From Pseudoclavibacter endophyticus (GTDB lineage Bacteria > Actinomycetota > Actinomycetes > Actinomycetales > Microbacteriaceae): a stretch of 64,000 nucleotides of DNA. How positions within the stretch are numbered: the stretch's first letter is position 1; each line of letters opens with the position of its first letter. Below, in pieces: positions 51,240-60,525 of this stretch. A program made the translations under genes and the position numbers. The stretch covers positions 372,001-436,000 of the forward strand of contig NZ_WBJY01000002.1 in the NCBI RefSeq assembly GCF_008831085.1, read 5' to 3'. The notes under the pieces are model-generated. The model was given only the letters and a program-made list of their open reading frames with translations, had not been told where the DNA came from and did not search any database.

Positions 51240-53786
51240 ATGTTTGAACGCTTCACAGACCGTGCGCGTCGAGTGATCGTCCTCGCCCAAGAAGAGGCGA
51301 AGATGCTCAATCACAACTACATCGGCACCGAGCACATCCTCCTCGGCCTCATCCACGAGGGCGAGGGCGTCGCGGCGAAGGCACTCGAGTCGCTCGACAT
51401 CTCGCTCGACGCCGTGCGCGAGCACGTGCAAGACATCATCGGGCAGGGGCAGCAGCGGCCGACGGGGCACATCCCCTTCACGCCGCGCGCCAAGAAGGTG
51501 CTCGAGCTGTCGCTGCGCGAAGCGCTGCAGCTCGGCCACAACTACATCGGTACCGAGCACATCCTGCTCGGCCTGATCCGCGAGGGCGAGGGCGTCGCAG
51601 CGCAGGTGCTCGTCAAGCTCGGCGCAGACCTCAACCGCGTGCGCCAGCAGGTGCTGCAGCTGCTCAGCGGGTTCCAGGGCAAGGAGCAGGTCGCCGCTGG
51701 CGCGGGCGAGCAGGCGAGCTCCTCCCCGAACCAGGGGTCGGCCGTGCTCGACCAGTTCGGTCGCAACCTCACGCAGGCCGCCCGCGAGGGCAAGCTCGAC
51801 CCCGTGATCGGCCGCGAGAAGCAGATCGAGCGCGTCATGCAGATCCTGTCGCGCCGCTCGAAGAACAACCCAGTGCTGATCGGCGAGCCCGGTGTCGGCA
51901 AGACCGCGGTCGTCGAAGGCCTCGCGCAGGCGATCGTCGCCGGCATGGTTCCCGAGACGCTCAAGGAGAAGCAGGTCTACTCGCTCGACCTCGGCTCCCT
52001 CATCGCCGGCTCGCGCTACCGCGGTGACTTCGAAGAACGCCTCAAGAAGGTCACGAAGGAAATCCGCACGCGCGGCGACATCATCGTGTTCATCGATGAG
52101 ATCCACACGCTCGTCGGTGCCGGCGCCGCCGAGGGCGCGATCGACGCCGCCTCGATCCTCAAGCCGCTGCTGGCCCGCGGCGAACTGCAGACGATCGGCG
52201 CCACGACCCTCGACGAGTACAAGAAGCACTTCGAGAAGGACGCGGCCCTCGAGCGCCGCTTCCAGCCCATCCAGGTCGAGGAGCCGTCGATCGCGCACAC
52301 CATCAACATCCTGAAGGGGCTGCGCGACAAGTACGAGGCCTTCCACAAGGTCTCCATCACCGACGACGCGATCGTCGCCGCGGCGAACCTCGCCGACCGC
52401 TACGTGAGCGACCGTTTCCTGCCGGACAAGGCCATCGACCTGCTCGACGAGGCCGGCGCTCGCCTGCGCCTCTCGGTGCTGTCGTCGCCGCCGGAGCTGC
52501 GCGAGCTCGACGAGAAGATCTCGACCGTGCGCTCCGAGAAGGAGGCGGCGATCGAGGTGCAGGACTTCGAGAAGGCCGCGTCACTGCGCGACGACGAGAA
52601 GCGCCTGCTCGGTGAGCGCCTTCGGCTCGAGAAGCAGTGGAAGTCGGGCGACGTCAAGGCGACCGGCACCGTCGACTCGGGGCTCATCGCCGAGGTGCTC
52701 TCTCAGGCGACCGGCATCCCCGTCTTCAAGCTGACCGAGGAAGAGACGGCACGTCTCGTCTTCATGGAAGACGCGCTGCACCAGCGCGTCATCGGCCAGG
52801 ACGACGCGATCGCCGCGCTGTCGCGTACCATCCGCCGCACGCGCGCGGGCCTGAAAGACCCGAACCGCCCCTCCGGCTCGTTCATCTTCGCCGGCCCCAC
52901 CGGTGTCGGAAAGACCGAGCTCGCCAAGGCCCTCGCCGAGTTCCTCTTCGACGACGAGTCGGCGCTCATCTCGCTCGACATGTCGGAGTTCGGCGAGAAG
53001 CACACTGTCTCGCGGCTGTTCGGCGCGCCTCCCGGGTTCGTCGGCTTCGAAGAGGGCGGTCAGCTGACCGAGAAGGTGCGCCGCAAGCCGTTCTCGGTTG
53101 TGCTGTTCGACGAGATCGAGAAGGCTCACCCCGACATCTTCAACTCGCTCCTGCAGGTGCTTGAAGAGGGCCGTCTCACCGACGGCCAGGGCCGCGTCAT
53201 CGACTTCAAGAACACGGTCATCATCATGACGACCAACCTTGGCACGAAGGACATCACGGGAGGCCCGGTCGGCTTCCAGGCCGAAGGCGACACGACCACC
53301 TCGTACGACCGCATGAAGGGCAAGGTCAACGAAGAGCTCAAGAAGCACTTCAAGCCCGAGTTCCTCAACCGCGTCGACGACACCATCGTGTTCCCGCAGC
53401 TCTCGCCGAACGAGCTGCTGCAGGTGGTCGACCTGTTCGTCAAGCGCCTGGCCGAGCGCATGCTCGACCGCGACATGACGGTCGAGCTCGACGACGCCGC
53501 CAAGCGACAGCTCATCAAGGTGGGCTACGACCCCGCGCTCGGCGCTCGCCCGCTGCGCCGGGCCATGCAGCACGAGGTCGAAGACCAGCTCTCGGAGAAG
53601 ATCCTGCGGGCCGAGCTGCACGGGGGCGACCACGTCAAGGTGTCGTACGACGGCACCGAGTTCACGTTCGACGTGACCTCGACCGACGATCGGCTCCCCT
53701 CGCCCAACCAGCTGGCGACGAACGGGGTCCGCACCAGCTCGGATGGCATCGCCGACGGTCTCGCCTCGACGGCCGACACCAACTAG
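51240..53786 (+). CDS. clpC: ClpC, AAA+ unfoldase of the Clp protease
   Basis: Hexameric ATPase that feeds substrates to ClpP. The 848 aa protein has two N-terminal Clp repeats ([33 protein letters not shown] occurs twice), a first AAA module with Walker A GEPGVGKT (about 216-223), a UVR/middle segment ([17 protein letters not shown], about 440-456) and a second AAA module with GPTGVGKTE (about 550-558). The ATG at 51240 has AAAGGAG 7 nt upstream; an in-frame GTG 3 nt earlier is possible. A ClgR box lies upstream and a long hairpin terminator downstream. Confidence 0.97.
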   Translation: MFERFTDRARRVIVLAQEEAKMLNHNYIGTEHILLGLIHEGEGVAAKALESLDISLDAVREHVQDIIGQGQQRPTGHIPFTPRAKKVLELSLREALQLGHNYIGTEHILLGLIREGEGVAAQVLVKLGADLNRVRQQVLQLLSGFQGKEQVAAGAGEQASSSPNQGSAVLDQFGRNLTQAAREGKLDPVIGREKQIERVMQILSRRSKNNPVLIGEPGVGKTAVVEGLAQAIVAGMVPETLKEKQVYSLDLGSLIAGSRYRGDFEERLKKVTKEIRTRGDIIVFIDEIHTLVGAGAAEGAIDAASILKPLLARGELQTIGATTLDEYKKHFEKDAALERRFQPIQVEEPSIAHTINILKGLRDKYEAFHKVSITDDAIVAAANLADRYVSDRFLPDKAIDLLDEAGARLRLSVLSSPPELRELDEKISTVRSEKEAAIEVQDFEKAASLRDDEKRLLGERLRLEKQWKSGDVKATGTVDSGLIAEVLSQATGIPVFKLTEEETARLVFMEDALHQRVIGQDDAIAALSRTIRRTRAGLKDPNRPSGSFIFAGPTGVGKTELAKALAEFLFDDESALISLDMSEFGEKHTVSRLFGAPPGFVGFEEGGQLTEKVRRKPFSVVLFDEIEKAHPDIFNSLLQVLEEGRLTDGQGRVIDFKNTVIIMTTNLGTKDITGGPVGFQAEGDTTTSYDRMKGKVNEELKKHFKPEFLNRVDDTIVFPQLSPNELLQVVDLFVKRLAERMLDRDMTVELDDAAKRQLIKVGYDPALGARPLRRAMQHEVEDQLSEKILRAELHGGDHVKVSYDGTEFTFDVTSTDDRLPSPNQLATNGVRTSSDGIADGLASTADTN

Positions 53787-53830
53787 CCGTCACACCAGCG
53801 GACGCGGCGCTACCGTCGGGTCCCGTTCAG

Positions 53831-53890
53831 AAAGGGCCTCCGGGCTCCCTGAAGACGCACTGTCTTCACGGAGCATCCGGAGGCCCTTTT
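53831..53890 (+). terminator. Long terminator hairpin after clpC
   Basis: Outer stem AAAGGGCCTCCGG (53831-53843) pairs with CCGGAGGCCCTTT (53877-53889) and continues inward through GCTCC/GGAGC and TGAAGAC/GTCTTCA with a single mismatch, followed by a T-run. This is the strongest intrinsic terminator in the window. The A-run on the other side could make it work for the convergent genes as well. Confidence 0.85.
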
Positions 53891-53933
53891 CGCGTCACGC
53901 ACCTGAACGCCGCATTCGGCGGCGTTCGGTGCC

Positions 53934-54224
53934 CTACGGTGTGGGGTGCAGCCCGCGGCGAGCCAGTTCGCGTTCGATGTCGACGACCTCCTGGCGGAGG
54001 CGATCCCACTCCTGCGCGAGCATGCCACCGGAGGTGAGGCGGTGCCTGCTGCCGTAGCGCACGTGCAGCCGCGCCTCTTCAAGCACCAGGGCGGCGTGGA
54101 GGATGCGGAGCGCGCCGTCCGGCAGGCCGACCGTCGTGCTCGGCACGACGCTCACGGGTCGTGCCGGCGGGGCGGCAACCGGCCCGACCGGTTCGGGAAT
54201 GCTGGCGGCGGCCGCTCGGCTCAC
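53934..54224 (-). CDS. Conserved-looking small protein, unknown function
   Basis: A 96 aa protein. The first 35 residues are Pro/Ala/Val-rich (PEPVGPVAAPPARPV). The rest forms helices with a heptad-like pattern (ALRILHAALVLEEARLHVRYG, then AQEWDRLRQEVVDIERELAR), suggesting a coiled coil. The ATG overlaps the stop of the upstream DUF4383-like membrane protein gene by 4 nt (ATGA), which supports its reality and a joint role. No enzyme motif is visible. Confidence 0.65.
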   Translation of the reverse strand: MSRAAAASIPEPVGPVAAPPARPVSVVPSTTVGLPDGALRILHAALVLEEARLHVRYGSRHRLTSGGMLAQEWDRLRQEVVDIERELARRGLHPTP

Positions 54225-54682
54225 GACGAGACTCCTCGACGCCTGCCACCTTCACCGCGGCCCACGAGCTGCAGCACGAAGGCCACGCAGACCATCGTCG
54301 TGCCGAGCACGAGCTGCAGCAGCTCGTCGCCGCGATCGAGCGGCACGACGCTCGCGATCGACTGGTGCGGCACCGCAAGGGCGTAGAGCCAGAGCACCAC
54401 CCCGCCGCCCAACAGGAACAGGGTCGCCACAAAGCTGGAAATCGCCGCCATGACCCCGGCGAGGCCGTACACGAGGTAGACGACCGAGTTGATCACCGAG
54501 ATGCGCAGCGTCTCTGAGAGCACCGCCTCGGATTGCCCGCCTGAGCCGCGGAGATCGGCGGTCAGCACGGGGATGAACCCGGCGACGCCCAGGATGCCGA
54601 AAACGATGCCCGTCACGAGCGCGACGTAGCACACCGATCCGCGCGTGCGAACTTGGAGAGCTGGAGAGAGCTTGTGCTTCAT
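54221..54682 (-). CDS. DUF4383-like membrane protein
   Basis: A 153 aa protein with four hydrophobic segments. The pattern VTGIVFGILGVAGFIPVLTAD, then RISVINSVVYLVYGLAGV and a fourth helix near the C-terminus, fits DUF4383, a family of unknown function in actinobacteria. The conserved His between helices 1 and 2 of the family is replaced here (ISVINSVVY where HNxxH is usual). The ATG at 54682 is preferred over one 18 nt upstream because AAAGG lies before it. It is translationally coupled to the 96 aa protein. Confidence 0.72.
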   Translation of the reverse strand: MKHKLSPALQVRTRGSVCYVALVTGIVFGILGVAGFIPVLTADLRGSGGQSEAVLSETLRISVINSVVYLVYGLAGVMAAISSFVATLFLLGGGVVLWLYALAVPHQSIASVVPLDRGDELLQLVLGTTMVCVAFVLQLVGRGEGGRRRGVSS

Positions 54683-54789
54683 GACCGGGCCTTTACACAC
54701 AACGACGTGTTGCGGCCATTGCTCAACCGTGCGGAGAGTCTATGTGCGCATCCGCATGAAGACAAGTGGATATTGGGCGATCGACCAAC

Positions 54790-55527
54790 TCAGTGGTCGA
54801 AGTGGGTCTCCACCGTTTCCCGTCCGATGCTCTCGACCAGTTCCCCGGCCAGGTCGTGCAGCTTGAGGTTGCGGTGGCTCGAGGCGTTTTTGAGGATCTC
54901 GAGCGCCCGCGCCTGACCGCAGCGGTTCTGCGCCATGATGATGCCGACGGCGAGGTCGATCGTGGTGCGCGAGGCCATGGCAGCGTGGAGGTCGGCGGCG
55001 AGTTCGCTCTGCCGCCACAGCCGCACGCCGAGCAGCAGGGCGTTCGAGGCCTGCAGCACCTCGGAGCAGATGCGAGCGACCCTCTCGACATCGTCGAAGC
55101 AGTGCGGCGTGTTGGAATAGACGTTGAGTGCCGCTGCTGCCTCGCCGCGAAGCTCAAACGGCACGCCGAGCACGGATCGCACGCCTTGCTCGGCCGCAAC
55201 GGCGAGGTACGGCGCCCAGCGGCCATCGTCGCGCGCCTCGCTCACCACGGTGACCTCGTGCTGACGGATCGCCGTCAAGCACGGCCCATCGTCGAAGCTG
55301 ACCTGCGTCTCGTCGAGTGCCTCGGCTTGAGGCCCGGACGACGCGACGGTGGCGGCCCGCTTGTCGCGCAACAGGCTCACGGCGCACCAGACCCGGTCAC
55401 CCCCGTCGGAGAGCCGGTCGGCCAAGATGCCCGTGAAGGAATCGAGGAACTCGGTGATGTCGACGCTGTTCAGCAGGAGGTCTTCGATGCGAATCTCGGC
55501 GGTAGCGGCGGAGAGTGATGTTGGCAT
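54790..55527 (-). CDS. GAF-ANTAR RNA-binding regulator
   Basis: A 245 aa protein. The GAF domain (about 25-165) includes DDGPCLTAIRQHEVTVV and VRSVLGVPFELRGEAAAALN; the C-terminal ANTAR domain (about 185-240) includes TTIDLAVGIIMAQNRCGQARAL and LHDLAGELVE. ANTAR proteins bind paired RNA hairpins to block terminators, controlled here by a ligand or signal at the GAF domain. No sensor kinase lies beside it. No typical double-hairpin ANTAR target is obvious in the adjacent leader. The ATG at 55527 faces the EamA gene. Confidence 0.9.
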   Translation of the reverse strand: MPTSLSAATAEIRIEDLLLNSVDITEFLDSFTGILADRLSDGGDRVWCAVSLLRDKRAATVASSGPQAEALDETQVSFDDGPCLTAIRQHEVTVVSEARDDGRWAPYLAVAAEQGVRSVLGVPFELRGEAAAALNVYSNTPHCFDDVERVARICSEVLQASNALLLGVRLWRQSELAADLHAAMASRTTIDLAVGIIMAQNRCGQARALEILKNASSHRNLKLHDLAGELVESIGRETVETHFDH

Positions 55528-55709
55528 GGTGTATCCGAAGGTTGGAGGTCGATCGCCGTGGTTCCGATCGAGCTAACTCCACGTGGTGCCAGCAACGCCC
55601 ACGGTACACGCCGGGGACGAGTGATATTTCCCTGGTGGGCGCGGTGATCGCAAGTACGAGCCGGGCTTCGCCGTCGCCGCGGAACGGATGCTCTGCGCCG
55701 GGAGCCGTC

Positions 55710-56729
55710 ATGGTGCACCAGAGGAGTACGGTTGCGCGAGTGACGACTGACGACGCGGCGGCGGAGCGCTCGAGGCGCGCCTCGAGGCTCGCCTGGGCGG
55801 GCATCGCGCTGGGTGTGCTGAGCTCCATCTGCTACGCGACCGTCAATGCGTTGCTGCGGTCGATCGCCGGCGAGGTCGACCCGTTCGTGGGGGCGATGGT
55901 GCGGCAGCTGCCGCTGCTCGCGGCACTCGTGGTCGGTGCCCTCGTGCTGCGCCCGGTTGCGCTGAACCCCGCGCGGGCCGAGTTCATCGGGCCGCGCGCT
56001 GCTGCGGCCCTCTTCGTGACCGGCATCGTCGCGCTGTTCATCGGGAACGCGATCCTGTTCTACGCCCTCGACTGGGTCGGGCTCGGCATCTCGACCGCCG
56101 GATACCTCGGCGGCCTGCTGCTCGGCAGCGGGCTCATCTCGTGGGTCTTCCTGAACGAGCGCCCGAAACCCCTCGAATTCGTCGGCATGGGCGCGATCGC
56201 GCTCGGCCTCTGGCTCACCTCGCAGGCCGCCCCGCCCATGGGAGATCAGGCGTGGGTCGCCGTCGTCGGCTTCCTCCTCGCCGTCGTGACCGGCGTGTGC
56301 TACTCCATCTCGAACGCCGTCAGCCGCTCGTCGCAGCGCACGCCCGGGCGGTTCATCGCCACACTCGGGCTCATCACGCTCGGCGCGGTCGTTTCCGTGT
56401 TCGTGTTCCTGCTCATCCGCGACGGCTTCGATCTGACCGTCACGTTCGGCACGGTAACGGGGTTCCAGCTCGCGGTCCTGCTGCTCGCCGGTTTGGTCAA
56501 CGGCGCGGCCCTCGTGTCGATCACCGTCGCGGTGCACCACGCCACCGTGACGACGGTTTCGATGCTCAACTCGCTCGTGCTCGTGTTCGGCATCGTCTTC
56601 GGGTTCCTCTTCTTCGATGAGCCCGTCACGCTCTTCCTCGCCGCGGGATCACTGTGCATTCTTGCGGGCGTCATCATCGGCCAGCTTCGCTTCCGACGCG
56701 GCACGCCGACCGTCGGTCCTCCCGCGTAG
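55710..56729 (+). CDS. EamA/DMT-superfamily transporter
   Basis: A 339 aa membrane protein with ten hydrophobic helices in two EamA repeats (ALGVLSSICYATVNALLRSI and, in the second half, LLAVVTGVCYSISNAVSRSS). The conserved FGFLFFDEPVTLFLAAG closes repeat two. The start is uncertain: ATG 55710 has GGGAG 5 nt upstream, while GTG 55740 lies 7 nt after TACGGT and could be leaderless. The substrate is unknown; family members export metabolites or amino acids. Confidence 0.85.
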   Translation: MVHQRSTVARVTTDDAAAERSRRASRLAWAGIALGVLSSICYATVNALLRSIAGEVDPFVGAMVRQLPLLAALVVGALVLRPVALNPARAEFIGPRAAAALFVTGIVALFIGNAILFYALDWVGLGISTAGYLGGLLLGSGLISWVFLNERPKPLEFVGMGAIALGLWLTSQAAPPMGDQAWVAVVGFLLAVVTGVCYSISNAVSRSSQRTPGRFIATLGLITLGAVVSVFVFLLIRDGFDLTVTFGTVTGFQLAVLLLAGLVNGAALVSITVAVHHATVTTVSMLNSLVLVFGIVFGFLFFDEPVTLFLAAGSLCILAGVIIGQLRFRRGTPTVGPPA

Positions 56730-56799
56730 CGCCCCGCGTCACGCTCGCCGCCGAGGGCTCTGCGCCACGCTCCCCGGGCGACTCCCGAGCCGGCAAACG

Positions 56800-56837
56800 T
56801 TGCCGTCGGCGCCGTCGTCGCGTACGGTACTGTACCG
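56800..56837 (+). promoter_or_regulatory. Promoter with overlapping palindromic operator upstream of the MFS gene
   Basis: TTGCCG (56800-56805) and TACGGT (56823-56828) are spaced by 17 bp. A perfect 6+1+6 palindrome CGGTACTGTACCG (56825-56837) overlaps the -10 region, in the position expected of a repressor operator. No regulator gene is adjacent, so the repressor is unknown. Confidence 0.5.
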
Positions 56838-56876
56838 GCTGGACGGTTTACTGCCGTCGCTCAGAGGAACGAACCC

Positions 56877-58469
56877 ATGGCACTCACCAATCCCATCCCC
56901 CTCATCGGCGCGAGCCGACCCGACTCCGACCTCGCGTCCGCACCGGCACGACCGGCGCCACACGACCGGCCCGGGCAGCCGGCGAGCGCGCGTCAGTGGG
57001 CCGGTCTCATCGCCCTCGCGCTCGCGGTGTTCACGATCTGCACCGACGCGACGGTCCTCGACCTCGCGATCCCCGCCATCAGTGAGGCCCTCCGCCCCAC
57101 CGGAACACAACTGCTCTGGATCATCGACGTCTACTCGTTCATCGTCGCCGGGCTGCTGCTCACGATGGGCACGCTCGGTGATCGCATCGGCCGCCGGCGC
57201 CTCCTCCTGATCGGCTCGGCCGGGTTCGCGGTCGCCTCCGGGATCGGGGCGTTCGCGACGAGCGCTGAAATGCTCATTGCCGCTCGCGCGCTGCTCGGCA
57301 TCGCCGGGGCAACGCTCATGCCGTCGACGCTCGGCCTCATCCGCACGCTGTTCGACGACGCGCGCCAGCGCAGCTTCGCGATCGGCGTGTGGGCCGCGGC
57401 TGCCGGAGCCGGCACCGCCGTCGGGCCCTTGCTCGGAGGCTGGCTGCTCGAGCGCTTCTGGTGGGGCTCGGTGTTCATCGTCAACATTCCCGTCATGGTC
57501 GTGCTCATCGTCGCGGTGCCGCTGCTGGTGCACGAGGCGCGCGACACGAGCCCCGGCCGCTTCGACCTCGTCAGCGCGATCGTGTCGATCGCCGCCGTCG
57601 TCGGCGTCGTCTACGCCATCAAGGAGTTCGCAGCGCACGGCTTCCGTCTCGACGCGCTCGTCGCCGGCACCGCGGGCCTCGCCCTCGGCTGGTGGTTCGT
57701 GCGCCGCCAGCGCCGTCCGGATCCGATGCTCGATCTGTCCCTCTTCGCCATCCCGAGGTTCTCGGCCGGCGTGGCCTCGAACGGGTTGTCCGCTTTCGCC
57801 TTCGCGGGCGTGCTCTTCGTCGGTTCGCAGTACCTGCAGACGGTGCTCGGCTTCGGCCCGCTCGCGGCGGGGCTCATGATGCTGCCCGGCGTGGGCATCA
57901 GCGTGCTCGGCTCACTCATCGCGGCGCCCGTCGCCGACCGCGTCGGGCCGGGTCGCACCATCGCCGGCTCCCTCGTCATGAGTGCTGCCGGCGCAGCCCT
58001 TCTCGCGTTCTGCGGCACCGATACCTCGCCTCTCGTCTTCATGTCGGGCTATGCGCTGCTCGGTGTCGGCGCCGGCGTGGTGACGGCGCTCGCGAGCGAC
58101 CTCGTGGTCGGGGCGGCGCCCGCGGCCCGGGCGAGCAATGCCTCGTCGATCTCGGAGACGGGATACGAGCTCGGCATCTCACTGGGTGTCGCCGTGCTCG
58201 GCAGCGTCGTGCTCGCGATCTACCGGTCGGGGCTCGAGCTCGATGCGCTTGATCCCGCCGGGGCGCGCGTCGCCTCCGACACCATCGGCGGGGCCATGGC
58301 GGCGGCCCACGAGCTTGGCGGAGTCGAGGGCGCACTGATTGCGGTGAGCGCCGCCGAGGCCTTTGTCAGCGGGATGCACGTCGCGGCGGTCGCGACGGCG
58401 ATCGTCATGATGGTCACGGCCGCGGTCGTGTTGCGACTCCTCCGTGAGCGGCCCCGTAACACGGCGTAG
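56877..58469 (+). CDS. MFS drug/metabolite exporter, DHA2 (14-helix) type
   Basis: A 530 aa major-facilitator protein. A cytoplasmic leader of about 40 residues rich in Pro/Ala/Arg precedes 14 hydrophobic helices. Helix 1 contains FTICTDATVLDLAIPAI; the loop GDRIGRRRLLLIG is the MFS motif A; the segment WAAAAGAGTAVGPLLGGWLL is the motif C of exporters. AGAGGAA lies 7 nt before the ATG. The palindromic promoter just upstream suggests ligand-induced derepression, typical of multidrug or antibiotic exporters. Confidence 0.9.
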   Translation: MALTNPIPLIGASRPDSDLASAPARPAPHDRPGQPASARQWAGLIALALAVFTICTDATVLDLAIPAISEALRPTGTQLLWIIDVYSFIVAGLLLTMGTLGDRIGRRRLLLIGSAGFAVASGIGAFATSAEMLIAARALLGIAGATLMPSTLGLIRTLFDDARQRSFAIGVWAAAAGAGTAVGPLLGGWLLERFWWGSVFIVNIPVMVVLIVAVPLLVHEARDTSPGRFDLVSAIVSIAAVVGVVYAIKEFAAHGFRLDALVAGTAGLALGWWFVRRQRRPDPMLDLSLFAIPRFSAGVASNGLSAFAFAGVLFVGSQYLQTVLGFGPLAAGLMMLPGVGISVLGSLIAAPVADRVGPGRTIAGSLVMSAAGAALLAFCGTDTSPLVFMSGYALLGVGAGVVTALASDLVVGAAPAARASNASSISETGYELGISLGVAVLGSVVLAIYRSGLELDALDPAGARVASDTIGGAMAAAHELGGVEGALIAVSAAEAFVSGMHVAAVATAIVMMVTAAVVLRLLRERPRNTA

Positions 58470-58611
58470 CGGCACCGCCTCGCCTTCGGCGCCACCGTGC
58501 ATTCGGGCGCCCAACGCGCCGCTTGGGCTCGGCCCGCGGGGCGGGGTATCGGGGCGTTGCGCGACGCCGTATGCGCTCAGCCCTTGGTGTTACTCTGGCG
58601 CTCTCCCGTGG

Positions 58612-58637
58612 ACCCCCACCCCCCTCCCCCCACCACA
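58612..58637 (+). promoter_or_regulatory. C-rich leader element before the Hsp70-like gene
   Basis: C-rich leader ACCCCCACCCCCC then TCCCCCCACCA, ending at the ribosome site AGGAAG of the Hsp70-like gene. The same 13-mer and the 10-mer CCCCCCACCA occur immediately before the IniB-like gene (62689-62705). It may be a protein or RNA control element shared by the locus. Confidence 0.4.
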
Positions 58638-58647
58638 GGAAGCGGCG

Positions 58648-60525
58648 ATGTTGTCGTATTCACTTGGCATGAGCATTGGCCACTGCTCGCTCTCGGCCGG
58701 GCTTGCTCGACGTCCGACTCGATCGGCGACCCACGTTGAGCCCGTTCCGCTCGGCGAAGCCCCCGATGATCACGGCGGTGAACGGCGCGCGACGGCGCCG
58801 GCGATCGCGTACGTCGGCGAGGGCGGCACAGTCGTCGTGGGCGACGCGGCACTGCGCTTGGCAGACGACCGGCCGGAGCTCGCGGTCTTTGACATCGTTC
58901 GCCGCGTCGGGGATGCGGTGCCGCTCGCGATCGGCGAGCTCGACGTCGCCGCCGAAGATCTCTACGCCGCCATGGTCGAGTGGATGCTCGAACGCGTGGT
59001 CGAGACGGCGGGCGAGCGCCCAGACCGGGTCGCCCTGACGCATCCCCCCTCGTGGGGCGCATTCCGCGTCGAGCTCGTTCGGGATGCGCTCGCCGAGCGC
59101 GGCCTCGAGGGAATCCATCTCGTCAGCGAGCCGATCGCCGCCGCGCAGCACTACGCACTGACGCGGAACCCCGGCCCCGGCACCGCGATCGCGATCTACG
59201 ACCTCGGCGGCGGCTCGTTCGACGCGACCGTCCTGCGCGCCGATGAGGACGGGCGCTTCGCGGTCGTCGGTGCTCCCGTCAGCATCCCCGTGGTCGGCGG
59301 CACCGATTTCGAGCACGAGGTGAGGTCGCACGTCCTCGCGCACTCGGGCCCGATCACGGAGACGGCGGCAGGTCCGGACGCCGAGACGGATGCCGCGACC
59401 CGCCGCGAGGCTACGGCGCTGCGTCGCGACTGCGCCGCAGCGGTCGCTGCGCTCTCCGACGAGACCGAGACGAGCATCCCCGTCGCAACGGCCACGGGGC
59501 CCACGAGCGTGCGGCTCGTCCGCGGCGAATACGAGGCCATGATTGAGGCTCGCGTCGGCGAGACCGTCGAGGCGCTGCAGCGGGCGATCGAGGCCAGCGG
59601 CATCGCCGTCGACGACCTGGCCGCCATCGTGCTGGTCGGTGGCGCCGCGCAGACGCCGGTCGTCGCGCAGCAGCTCTCCGCAACGTTCGGACGACCTATC
59701 GTGATCGATGACGAGCCCCAGCTCGCCGGAGCGTACGGTGCCGCTGCGCTCGCCGCCGAGTTCGCGATCGCTGAGTTCTCGATCGCTGAGTTCGTGGCCG
59801 CCGAGTCCGGTGCCGATGCGGAGGCCACCGAGCTGCGGGTCGACGACGACGTCGTCGAGTCGCAGCTGTCCGCGGTCTCCCGGCGGCGTGCCCGGCGCGC
59901 CACGTTCCGGGCGGCACGCGGCCGGCCCGCAGCGGGTGGGCGCCGGCGAATCGGCGCTCGTGGCGCACTCATCGGCGGGACGGCGGCAACCCTGCTCGCC
60001 GCCGTGCTCGTGACCCCGGCGATCGCGTTCGCGCTCAGCGTCGCCGGCCCGCTCGCCGACGCCGGGTCGCGGGAGTTGGGGGAGAGTCGACCCACGACGT
60101 CGATCACTGCCGAAGGGAGCGGACCCGTCAAGCCGGACGGCGGCGCGGGCGGCGATCACGCGGGCGGTGGCGGGACGACGCCGGGCGACACATCGTCGGG
60201 CGGCACATCGTCGGGCGGCACGTCGCCTCACGGCGGTGGCTCGTCGAGCGGTGCGCCGGAGGGGAGTGCCCCGCAGCCCCCAACGGGCGGCCAGCACTCG
60301 GGTGCGCAGGGCGAGACGCCCAATGCTCAGGCGCCTGCGGGATCGCCGAACGGCGACAGCGCCGGCGACAACGCGTCCGCGCCTGCGCCCGCGCCCACCC
60401 AGCAACCGCCAGCGCCCTCGCCGGCCGAGCCGTCTCCAGCCGGGGCGCCACCGGCACCGGCACCGGATCCCGATGCCGGCACGCCGACCACCGCGCCGCA
60501 GCACGAAGGCGACCCCGGACAGTGA
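58648..60525 (+). CDS. Membrane-anchored Hsp70-like protein with Pro/Gly/Ser-rich tail
   Basis: Actin-fold ATPase-like protein of 625 aa. Residues 1 to about 385 form an Hsp70 nucleotide domain: AIYDLGGGSFDATVLR (second phosphate loop) and AAIVLVGGAAQTPVVAQQL (adenosine loop). The first phosphate loop, normally GIDLGTT, reads LGMSIGHCS, so the catalytic Asp and both Thr are missing. There is no peptide-binding domain; residues about 440-470 form a membrane helix (LIGGTAATLLAAVLVTPAIA). The last 155 residues are Gly/Ser/Pro/Thr-rich and should lie outside the cell. The ATG at 58648 has AGGAAG upstream. The stop overlaps the LuxR gene by 4 nt. Confidence 0.88.
   Translation: MLSYSLGMSIGHCSLSAGLARRPTRSATHVEPVPLGEAPDDHGGERRATAPAIAYVGEGGTVVVGDAALRLADDRPELAVFDIVRRVGDAVPLAIGELDVAAEDLYAAMVEWMLERVVETAGERPDRVALTHPPSWGAFRVELVRDALAERGLEGIHLVSEPIAAAQHYALTRNPGPGTAIAIYDLGGGSFDATVLRADEDGRFAVVGAPVSIPVVGGTDFEHEVRSHVLAHSGPITETAAGPDAETDAATRREATALRRDCAAAVAALSDETETSIPVATATGPTSVRLVRGEYEAMIEARVGETVEALQRAIEASGIAVDDLAAIVLVGGAAQTPVVAQQLSATFGRPIVIDDEPQLAGAYGAAALAAEFAIAEFSIAEFVAAESGADAEATELRVDDDVVESQLSAVSRRRARRATFRAARGRPAAGGRRRIGARGALIGGTAATLLAAVLVTPAIAFALSVAGPLADAGSRELGESRPTTSITAEGSGPVKPDGGAGGDHAGGGGTTPGDTSSGGTSSGGTSPHGGGSSSGAPEGSAPQPPTGGQHSGAQGETPNAQAPAGSPNGDSAGDNASAPAPAPTQQPPAPSPAEPSPAGAPPAPAPDPDAGTPTTAPQHEGDPGQ

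Noticed and set aside
58648..60525. Hsp70-like protein as the housekeeping chaperone DnaK
   Set aside because: No substrate-binding domain or lid, first phosphate loop degenerate, and a membrane helix is present; no grpE or dnaJ nearby.
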